Assembly (NCBI GenBank): GCA_964200075.2
Contig: CAXNAA020000423.1
Span: forward strand, 1 to 21,423
Length of the DNA stretch: 21,423 nt
Direction of reading: 5' to 3'
Source: Sphacelaria rigidula
Taxonomy: Eukaryota; Phaeophyceae; Sphacelariales
Notes under the pieces: generated by a model
Database searches by the model: none
What the model was told of the DNA's origin: nothing
What the model saw: only the letters and a program-made list of their open reading frames with translations
Made by a program: the position numbers and the translations under genes
In this document: positions 10,201-18,400 of the stretch, in pieces
How positions within the stretch are numbered: the first letter of the stretch is position 1
How the letters are laid out: each line of letters begins with the position of its first letter

Positions 10201-13200
10201 TTGCTGCTCGCATCCAAACTCCCATCCTCCTTCTACATGTCGAGCTGCTACGGTCGGAGACCCTCTGGGCTGAGGCGATATATTTGGCGTGTGACGCCCT
10301 GAATCATACCGCGACGACGTCCAACTCAGGTAACAAGTCGTCGTACGAGATGTGGTACGGTAAGGCAGCACTTGCATCACCACACCCATTTCTTCGTCCG
10401 GGTTATTGCCGCTGGAACCGACCGTCAGAGGTGTTCCCCAAGTGCGAGAGTAGCTCATGCGTCGGGCCCAGCATCGTCCACCCCCGCAATTCATTGCGGA
10501 TGCTGACGCGGGCAACTAAAGAAGTGGAGACGAGGGACGTCACCTGGGAGGCGCCGCCGGTCATGGTGGAGCCGCCGGTACAGCTGCAGCAGTCAGCTTC
10601 GCCGAAGTTGGCAGGAGCGTCGGAGCTGGGAGGGACGTCACAGCCGGGAGGAACATCGGAGCTAGGAGAGACTCCAGAATCGGGAGAGCAAGATGATTTC
10701 GATTCTGCTCCACCGACTCCATTACCGCTACTGGGGAGATGTTCCCCATCAGCGTCGAGTGACATTTCCAGAGAAGAGCGCAAACCACGGTGGCGAAGGT
10801 GAGTGGGGTTCTCTTGGCGATGGAAATCAGCCGGCCCCCGACAACACAACTGATTCTTTAGGTGTTTATTTATCATCGGGGAGTAGTGAGGCGTGTATCG
10901 ACGGCGACCTCTCAGTGGAGGAGAGCGACTCGTCTTCATCAGACGAAAGTGTTTCAGTTCCAACGGCAGCGAGGACTGCGGCGCGGCAACTCGAGTCAAA
11001 TCTGGTTGGATCTGGAAGTGACGAGGAACTTGGGCGAACCAGAGCGCAGACGCAAGCGCTCAATCAAGAAGCCTCTGCGCTCGTGACCATGTTAGGGCAC
11101 GATGAAGGGGGCGAAATAACCCATGGCCTGCTGGCGGTACAAGAGGTTACCCGTAAGCCGGGCGAGCCCCCTAAATATCTCGTCAAGGAAGCGGGGTCGG
11201 AGCCGTTGTCATACCCTGCGGCGTGTTCATCACAATACACGGATGTGTGGATAGGGGCGATGAGGGTAGAGTTCGATTATGGCTGCCGGAACGTTTGCGA
11301 AAGTGACTGACATTCCAGAGGGGTGCAACATTATGGGCGCGAAGTGGGTGCATAAGTGGAAAAGTGATTCACACGATATGATTAACCGGGGAAAAGCCCG
11401 TATGGTAGCCATGGGGTACCGTCAGGTAGAGGGGGTAAACTAGTTTGAGGCATTTGCCCCTACGGCACCTGCTACGTCAAGCAGGTTAGTGGCGGCTATG
11501 GCATGTAAGCTAGAAGTGGATTTGAGGCACTTGCATGTAGACCAGACTTTCATTCAGTCAGAGTCAGACGCCGATATATCCTTGCGCCTGCCCCCCTGGT
11601 TGTGGATCCGTATCTGGTAAGGTAGTCCGCCTTGACAAGACTTTGTACGGATTGAAGCAGAGTGGTCGTGCATGGTATCAACCATTGTCGTCAACCGTGG
11701 TGTGGTGTGGTTTCGAGCAATGCTTGGTAGATCCCTGTGTATTTCGACTGAGGGTTGCTGAAGACGTTGCGGCGATGACGGTATTCCATGTGGACGACAT
11801 CATGATAGCAGCTACTGAGGAAGTTACTGAGGTAATAGTCGGTGCACTCAATCAGAGATTCCCCACTGAACATCTTAGGGAGGTAGAGTGGTACATAGGG
11901 AGTGAGTACACAAGGAACCGAGAGAAAAGTACTGTGGAGATTTCGCAAACTCAATTCATTACGAGTGTGCTAAATCGTTTTGACGTCTCGAAGACTACCC
12001 CCATTGCCGCTACCCCTTCTCTAGACCTCAGGCATGCGCGCGAGGGAGAGACCGTGGTGGATGTGCCTTTCCGTGAGATCGTGGGGAGCTTGATGTGGAT
12101 AGCGAATCAGACGAGGCCCGATATCGCGAATGCAGTTCGGGCAGTCGCTCGAATCTCTCATGAACCTAAGCTGACTCACTTCAAGGCGGCACAGGAGATA
12201 CTCGAGTTTTTGAATGCTACGTCGGACTTAGATTTACTTTCAAAGAACAGTAGCGATTTGGGATGTGTTCAGTTGGAGTTTGATTTGGATACGTACGTTG
12301 ACGCAGAATATGCCCATAAGGCAGAGGACCGACGTTCCGTTTCCGGTGTACCTATTTGCTGCGGAGGTGCGCCAGTGTCTCTGTTCTCTAGGACGCAGGA
12401 GTGCGTCACCGTATCTACTACTGAGGCAGAGTACGTAGGAATGGAAGACGGTGTCAAGGAGACTCTGTATGTGAGGGGGTTTCTAAAGTTCCTAATGCAC
12501 AGTCTGGGGTCGAAAAGCAGTGGCGTTTTGAGGACAACAAGGGGGCAATGGACTTAGCTGAAAACCCCTTAAGCTCCTCGAACAGCAAACACATTGATAT
12601 ACGGTACCATTTTCTCAGGGAGATGCTTGCTAGCGGTGACACATCCGTGGAGTATCTTCAATCAGAAGAACAGCATGCGGACATTCTAACCAAAGTCATT
12701 GGTAGAGAGAGTTTCGAAAGGCACCATGATTTCCTCCTGGGCAGGATGAAGAATTTACCTTCTTTATTTTTTTGTTGTGGTGGACCCCATCATTTGAGAT
12801 GAGCGATGATATTAGGGAGTCCGATCTAGTGTAGTTCATTCGACGGCAATAAGGTCATACTTGGGCTTGTTAGTCGACGAAGCTAGGGAGGGTGTTCAAT
12901 ATAGTTGATCTACGAACATAAGCCAGAATCATGAGCGGGGAAATTGCGGGGTATTCGATTATTCTGGCAACGTTACTGAGAACGCTCCCTGTGATTGGAG
13001 AAAGGTAAATTGTTCCGGGTTCCTCCTCTATTTTGACAACTATGATCGTATCTGTGCGGATCTTGCGCCGACTGTAGATTTTGGATCGTGGGCTGTCGTG
13101 ACAGGGTAGTGCTCTAAGCCCTCCTCCCTCACTCGTCTCCCTCACTTCTGTTCACCCAATTTCCTACGTGTGGATAGTAGTAATAAAGACTCACAACACA

Positions 13201-14369
13201 TCATCATTTTCTTCCAAGTTACCGCAAGCGGGTAGTAATCTGTTTGAGCACACAGCAAGGGGCTGATGTTGCTACAGGATCATCTGATCAACACGGTCAT
13301 TCGAATAAGCCCCCCCCCCCCCCCGCCTCAGAAAAGTGTGCTGGGAGGGACCGAGACAAATCTACAACATATAACTGTAGTATGAGGTGTTTGGACTTGG
13401 TTCCTGAAACCAACTACGAGTACATCTCAGCATTCTTCAAAATGAACCCTGATAAAAGGCGTTTTCTGAAACCAGCTATTATTTTTTTCTGTATTCTTCC
13501 TTGATTCTTCCGAAAAATAAATTTTTAACACATGCTTTCTTGAACCAGACATCTGCTTTCTCCATTATTTTATATATTTAATTCTAATAAAGCCTGGTTT
13601 CTGAAAGCACACATCATCTCGACGCGCTGTATGCATTGCCCTCTTCGTGACGGGGTTTGGCCCTGTTGGGGGTGGGCTGCTGAGGCGCCACTATGCTATT
13701 ATATATATTGTCGCATTCCTTCCGAGGTCACCTGTGGTTATTGAATCCTCCGACGTAGGTACCTTGACGATGTGGTAAAACGAGACTGCCTTCGCCATCC
13801 CTTCTATTTGATGCCCACGTACCAACGTATGTCTCGCCGGTGGCAGGACAGCTAAAAGAACCTTCCCCGCAGGCCTCTCCTCGACTGAAGTGTCCTTCGT
13901 ACTGTCGGCCATCCGACCAAAGTTTTCTTCCTAGCCCATCTATCTCGCCGTCCACGAAATTTCCCTCGAATGTGCTCCCTCCCTCGACAGTGAAATGACC
14001 CTCGCCGTTCTTGTAGCCGTTCGACCATTTTCCTTGGAACCTGCATCATTATCATTGTCGTGAATGTTTTCTGTACTGTATATCGCACCCCATAACAATA
14101 ATAGAAGAGAACACAGCTGCTCTGACTAGCAACATGACTGGCTTACGGTTATGCATCAAAACAATCGCGCGGCCTCGATCGTGATCAAGCAAGCGAGCGC
14201 CTTCTCCTTCTCTTGCTGCTGCTGATGATGCTGTTGCCCCGCATGTTTATGGATCAATTTTCCTAAATGCAATCACGACAAACCTGAAAGCTGTATTGGG
14301 GTAGTTGTACTGCCCGTTGCCGTGCCTCAGAAGTTTGAGATTGACCTCGCCTTTGTAGTGGTTTGTCAT
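4257..14369 (-). CDS. MORN-repeat protein, MORN1-like, spliced (join 14369-14284, 14040-13732, 4860-4257)
   Basis: Exon 1 (28 codons + 2 bases) ends CAG|GTTTGT. Exon 2 follows GATGCAG and ends CACAG|GTGACC. Exon 3 follows CATGATAG. Both junctions rebuild an Arg codon (AG + G) with phases agreeing. The roughly 332-residue product has about eight MORN repeats from residue 5 to 210, of the form YxGxFxxGxxxGxGxxxxxxG (for example TFEGNFVDGEIDGLG and QYTGEFAYGHPHGCG). Intron 2 splits repeat 6. A Lys/Gly/Ala-rich, likely disordered tail follows. The order and the N-terminal YPN-x-x-FRF segment resemble MORN1. MORN repeats form extended beta scaffolds that bind membranes or cytoskeletal partners, often in basal bodies, flagella or dividing-cell cortex; the role here is inferred. 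The ATG at 14369 is preceded in frame by a stop. The 3' end is uncertain: the stop at 4257 is used here, but a GTGGGA donor near 4358 offers an alternative. Confidence 0.82.
4861..7456 (-). other. MORN gene intron 2, portion 3' of the copia insertion
   Basis: Non-coding between the acceptor of MORN exon 3 and the copia element. It contains the TIR element at 5293-5827. From about 5830 to 7456 the sequence is comparatively AT-rich; its ORFs are short and none reads like a known protein. A weak direct repeat is visible, with CAAATTGAGGATGGATT near 6339 and CAAATTGCGGATGTATT near 6434, each followed by a TTGAGGATGA block. Confidence 0.7.
5293..5827. mobile_element. Small DNA transposon (MITE) with perfect 28-bp inverted ends
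   Basis: Positions 5293-5320 and 5800-5827 are perfect reverse complements, starting TACCACTCTGTCCCATAATA. The outermost bases are TA on both sides, as expected if a CCACTCTGTCCC-ended element inserted at a TA dinucleotide that was duplicated, which is the Tc1/mariner mode. The interior of about 480 bp has no transposase-like frame, so it would be non-autonomous. It sits inside MORN intron 2. The lack of any mismatch between the ends suggests it is younger than the copia element, although 28 bp is a small sample. Confidence 0.8.
7457..7872 (+). repeat. 5' LTR of the copia element
   Basis: Begins TGTTCAATATAG and ends CATTCGAATA. The terminal inverted motif is TGTTC...GAATA, so the canonical closing CA is TA in both LTRs. 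An AATAAA polyadenylation signal lies at 7747-7752. No convincing tRNA primer-binding site, such as the initiator-Met complement TGGTATCAGAGC, follows the LTR. Confidence 0.92.
7912..9134 (+). pseudogene. copia gag region with zinc knuckle, frameshifted
   Basis: Starts at the ATG at 7912 with an acidic, coiled-coil-like N-terminus. Frame changes occur near 8140, near 8260 and between about 8500 and 8605. The capsid-like part contains FPLWKYDLRV-type and MKYFARVDKIAG segments, as in the UBN2-like Gag of copia elements. The nucleocapsid knuckle CX2CX4HX4C is complete at 9003-9044 (CYRCLEPGHRWFDC). The frame ends at TAG at 9132-9134. Gag would package element RNA in the virus-like particle; this copy cannot make an intact one. 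Confidence 0.85.
9135..9347 (+). pseudogene. copia protease remnant, active site DSE
   Basis: In the same frame as the zinc knuckle but after its TAG. WIADSEATFHMT at 9183-9218 is the aspartic protease active-site region, which in copia elements reads W-x-x-D-S-G-A-T-x-H. Here Gly is replaced by Glu (GAG at 9198-9200), which should destroy the catalytic loop. The frame stops at TAA, 9345-9347. Confidence 0.8.
9409..10802 (+). pseudogene. copia integrase region
   Basis: 9409-9636 carries a GAG-pre-integrase-like segment in another frame. The main open frame, about 9564-10802, has the zinc-binding H-x4-H...C-x2-C (HCVQGH, then CTGC) and the DDE core: Asp in FVDLIGP, Asp in RSDDRGEF, Glu in CPELNGVAER. 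It continues with TLWAEAIYLACDALN, typical of copia integrases, and a Pro/Gly/Ser/Glu-rich linker containing repeated G-x-(S/T)-(E/Q)-(L/P)-G units. The catalytic triad looks intact although the flanking frames are broken. Confidence 0.88.
10803..12802 (+). pseudogene. copia reverse transcriptase and RNase H, frameshifted
   Basis: The linker continues to about 11270 in one frame. After a frameshift the RT begins (GAKWVHKWKSD near 11335-11367), is stopped by TAG at 11441-11443 where the family usually has Tyr before FE-x-FAP, shifts again near 11600, and runs 11643-12557. The finger motif LDKTLYGLKQSGRAWY and the catalytic FHVDDIMIA (family: YVDD) are clear. RNase H follows (YVDAEYA, then STTEAEYVGM), and after another shift near 12545 the closing HIDIRYHFLRE and HADILTK motifs appear. 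At least three frameshifts and one stop preclude activity. Confidence 0.9.
12893..13307 (+). repeat. 3' LTR of the copia element
   Basis: Aligns end to end with 7457-7872, from TGTTCAATATAG to CATTCGAATA. It differs at about 40 positions with a few small indels. AATAAA is at 13182-13187. It is followed by AGCCC and then the rest of a poly-C run. Confidence 0.92.
13308..13731 (-). other. MORN gene intron 2, portion 5' of the copia insertion
   Basis: Non-coding sequence between the copia 3' LTR and the donor of MORN exon 2. It starts with a poly-C run (13310-13324) and contains an AT-rich segment with AATAAA-like motifs around 13515-13590. No coding signal. Confidence 0.6.
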
Positions 14370-15417
14370 CGCGAATGCATCAGTACTACTACCCTACAGG
14401 GTTGCCTCATTGTGAAGAAGCAGTGGGTAATTTTGTTGGAAAACACGCCTCGTCCCGTTATATATGTACCTGTTCGCGTGTATATCTTTCTGCTGAAGAG
14501 CCCCGCTCACTCATTCATTCGTCTTTTGGAAGCATCTGAGTTACTTTCTCCCTCAGGCCCTTCACTTACACAAAACGCCTTCAAACAGACATCAAGTGGA
14601 AGACAAACGCTGTACAGGCGATATATGCTGTACATACAGATGCATTCTTTTTACGGTGATTCATCACCCCTAATAACACGCGGATACACGCACTCTCCGA
14701 CTTCCTATTTATTATTTCCCTGCAGTCCGATTCCCCCGTGTAAGTTGTATACTTGGACACAGCACGTTGTTGGCAACACGCATATTTATTATTGTCTCCT
14801 GTACGTACGTAGACGAGTCGTTAATGTCGGGAACAAAAACACCTTCACACCCCGAGCACACCCGCATAACCACGCTTCTTATATGATCATGTACCATCCC
14901 GCCACACATCCTTCCCTCCTTCATTGTTGCATTCTAGCGGTTGCGTTTTCCTAACAACTAAAACCTTCGCTCTCACTTTCGTACTACCGCTGCAGATTAC
15001 CTACGAGACTCAGTATTTGTCAGGACACTTCGTGGTAGAAGAGGGTCGAACATCACTGAAATAATGTTGGAAATAGCATCCTATTTTCGGCCGCGGGTCT
15101 GACCGTTGTACTAAACACATATGAAAAGCAGAAAGTGTGTCCAGGTAACAAACTCACATCACCACCTAGCCGTACTTTCCATACCCCACCCCAGACACCG
15201 AAGTGCGTCGCACACAACGGTATCATCACTCCTTTCCCACGAAGGAAGCATCGGACGGGAAAATCCATAGAAGATAAGTGACGCTGCAGCGATCTTCTTT
15301 TTTCGGTGATACGTTGGTGTAGCTTGCTTGTAGCATTTTCAAGCTCCTTTGCCGGGCGCAACCAGCGGGAGGGCACCGTAGAAAGAAATAAGGAGGGAGA
15401 CTGGGAGTGAGGCTATC
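14370..15417. other. Intergenic region between divergent MORN gene and ASF1
   Basis: About 1.05 kb separates the two start codons and must hold both promoters. On the minus strand a TATATAA motif lies at 14464-14458, about 90 bp upstream of the MORN ATG. On the ASF1 side there is no TATA motif close to the start; a purine-rich stretch (AAGAAATAAGGAGGGAGACT) immediately precedes the ATG. A plus-strand ORF at 14322-14954 overlaps MORN exon 1 antisense and has no recognisable character. Confidence 0.5.
14458..14464 (-). promoter_or_regulatory. Candidate TATA motif for the MORN gene
   Basis: TATATAA on the minus strand about 90 bp upstream of the proposed start codon. Position is compatible with a core promoter plus a short 5' leader. 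There is no expression evidence, and such motifs are common in this AT-rich stretch. Confidence 0.25.
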
Positions 15418-18400
15418 ATGGCGCTTGTGAACGTAACCAACGTTGTGGTACTGGACAACCCGACCACCTTCACCAACCCCCTCACGTTCGAGGTCACGTT
15501 CGAGTGCTTGCAAGAGCTTGATGCTGGTGAGTAAATTCAGCCGCGGTTTTACTGATTTTCATCTTCTCTTTCTTCCGTGTTTTCGACATTTCAAATCTCG
15601 GTCTGGCCAGTGGGCAGCGTTGGGTTGTGTGCCCCAACACCAAACCCACCGGAACATGAAACACTACCTCGACATTGTCAGAGATTTTTTCAGGCCCTTC
15701 AAAATCACTGAAAGAGCGGGCCAAGCGGTTTCCTTCGTGCATGGGGTGGTCCTCACGGATCCTTTTCTTGAATCAGTGTACACGAGCATGGTCAACCACC
15801 ACAAGTAGGGCTTTCGATTTTTGCAGTGGGCGACCGATACTGCGCCCAGCCAGCTTGCGTTTTCGAACCGACTGAACCCGCGAAAAACAAACGGCAGCGC
15901 TTGTTGGTCTTTGGTGACGGGGTCCTCTATTTCGCAAAATGCGCGAACTCGCATTAGTCGCAGACGTGCTGTGTGAAGTTGGCGCGTATTTCGTCCAAGC
16001 AGTTCACGGTCTATTTGGTTTGTATGAAGTGTTGGATCACCAACCCCGCCTCAACTGGTGAGCGACTCAGACGATTTAGTTGTGTACTGTCTGTACCGCA
16101 GCATTGCTTGACACACATTGATTTTTTAATTTTTAATTTTTAATTTTTAATTTTTTGATTTTTGAAATCGAAAATCTTGAAACCTCGAAACCTTGAAAAA
16201 TCTTGGACACCCACTTTCAAGTAACAAGCTACCGACTAAGGTCACTGTTTACTGTCTGTGTCGATTAACGGTCGTGGCTCAATGTGAAACAGTTTTTGCG
16301 CCTTCTCATTTCATCTTGCAACAAGAATCGCAAACACGACGAGGCGGGCGTATCACTTGTGCGTTGAACACCACTGCGACCTCTGAACCGTCCCGGGTGG
16401 TATAGTTATACTGTGCTGTACTGGCTACTGATGTACCAGCAGTATTCAAGAAACGCATTTGAAAATTTTCAAGTACAACCGGCAAAAACAGCTCTCTTAT
16501 ACATCTTAACCAATCGGCGCGCAACCCTACACCCCGTGCCCGTTTAAGACCAAGTGTGTGGGCGCACTTTCAGCTGTCGTATGCATATTATAGCTCTTTC
16601 TGCAGATATTGAACCACGTCAACTACGTTGTCTACCTACTGTCCTCGTGAGGGGTCGGCACCGGCGCACAAGGAGGACAACGAAAAGACCAAGAAACATC
16701 GACGTTCACCAAAAGCACTACCCTGGGAATTTCAATTCTGCCGTGTACAAACGACTGCCGTATTGCGATGAATCATTTGTAGTGTCGGTGCATTCGAGCA
16801 ATCACGAACCACTCTGTTTCGACTACTGTATTGCAATGAAGGCGAAGTCTGCGAGGAAGACCCTGTTACGTTGTTTTTCATTGAATGAATCCTCTTGGTG
16901 TCGGGTTAGGGCCTGTCTTGGGCCAACTCTTGCGATCGAAAACGATTGTTTTTCCCTTCGTTGCATTCTTCTCCGCGCGCCGCTAATCATAATTTTGAGT
17001 TGAGGCCTTCAAGGAACATAGATGCGGTGGACCTATGAGATCGGCCAAAATTAAACCGACCGCACTTTTTCGATAAAAAAATGAAGTGCTACGACAGGCC
17101 CTTACGGTCAAATCACCACGTAAAAAATTCTGTGTTCGCACCACCTGCATCGGTTTACCGCCCTCAACTACGGTACCTCGCTCCTGACTTTTAGACTTGT
17201 GGAAATTCAAGATCCGCCGAACTGTTCCCGCCTGTTGGCCCCACATATCTTGCCATATTTTGATATCTTCTTCTTGGTTCTAAATGTGTAGGCGATCTCC
17301 CCATTTTGTTTCTTGTGTGGTGAAATCCCGAAGCTGGCCCTGATTATGACCATGGTCCATATCCACCCTTTTGGCGTATGTTTTCAACAATTGGACGTGA
17401 TTTTTGGGCGTCGGGGGTTCAGACTTGGAGTGGAAGGTGATTTACGTTGGGAGCGCGGAGGACGAGCGATTCGACCAGGTGAGAGCAGCAGAGAGGGGAT
17501 GGAAATTGCATCCAAACGGTAATAATGACCGTGCACCCCTGTTTAGTTGTGGGGGGTGTTGCAACTTGATTTTTTTCAGACGAGCAAAAAAAACTCGACG
17601 AAATATGCAGGCGTTTTCCTACTGATACCGTATCCTGTAGTCATAAGCCGAGTTAAATTCGTTTTTGAAGTGCGTAAGGCGACCTCAACTTGGTTATCCA
17701 AGGCACGGTCGGTGACGGGAAGTACTGACTTGTTTCCAGCTTTACACGTGGGTAATTAGTTTCATTTTTTTGTGCGAGTAAGAAAATGAGTCGATCGACC
17801 GACACAGCACAGCTGACGTATCGACACAAAAAGTGAGACGCTATCCCCCGTGATCCTGCACAGGCCAAACAACACACATTGCCAATAACCCGAGGTTCCC
17901 TACCCACCTTCCCGCTCGAAGACCTTGCCGGTCGTCCGCGGCTTCGGTGTCTATACGGTTGATCCATCTTGATCCTTGTACTGCATGATTATTATTGCTC
18001 CCCCTCCCCCCCCATCTTAACCTTGAGACGGCGAGATTAGTCTTTCTGGATCATGCATACTTTATTTCACTTGGAATTGATGCCCATTCAACAGAAGGCT
18101 AACCTCGCGGTCCAAGGGTTAAGTCGCCCCGTTCGATGAACGCGACTTGTCTCTGTTCGCTTGTTTTCGGATATTAAGGCCGCTTCATATGGCAAGCGAG
18201 GAAAAATGAAGAATTGCCTTTTTGGAGCTTCTGCGTCGTTTGACGCCCCTTTAAACTATCTTTTATCGCACTCACCAATTTCCATTTTTGCGAGACTGGG
18301 GTGAAGGAAATTCGGGGAACGCATTCTATCAATCCCGATTTGGACCAAATCGGGGTATCACGTGCCTGCCAACGCAGGGTGTGCCTGCCCGCGCCAGCTG

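Larger units (their letters stand above)
7457..13307 (+). mobile_element. Ty1/copia LTR retrotransposon, decayed, inside MORN intron 2
   Basis: Two LTRs of about 415 bp (7457-7872 and 12893-13307) flank about 5.0 kb with domain order gag, zinc knuckle, protease, integrase, reverse transcriptase, RNase H. Integrase before reverse transcriptase defines the Pseudoviridae (copia) order. The 5-bp target duplication AGCCC is present at 7452-7456 and 13308-13312, although the right copy runs into a poly-C tract. A purine-rich tract (AGGGAGGG) precedes the 3' LTR. The element is on the plus strand, opposite to its host gene. By eye the LTRs differ at about 40 positions, mostly transitions, so the insertion is old. 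Several frameshifts and stops make it non-functional. Confidence 0.95.

Noticed and set aside
10403-10999. Minus-strand ORF of 198 codons with repeated Pro-Ser-Ser-Asp-type units
   Set aside because: It is the antisense shadow of the repetitive linker between copia integrase and reverse transcriptase, where the sense strand has the recognisable domains.
14322-14954. 210-codon plus-strand ORF
   Set aside because: Overlaps MORN exon 1 antisense and has low-complexity Tyr/His/Pro-rich composition with no domain character.
16554-17003. 149-codon plus-strand ORF in ASF1 intron 1
   Set aside because: Rich in Arg, Cys and His with no motif or splice context, and it lies wholly in an intron whose flanking exons join in phase.
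16908-17102. 10-bp inverted pair AGGGCCTGTC as possible transposon ends
   Set aside because: The match does not extend beyond 10 bp and no target duplication flanks it; a pair this short can occur by chance.
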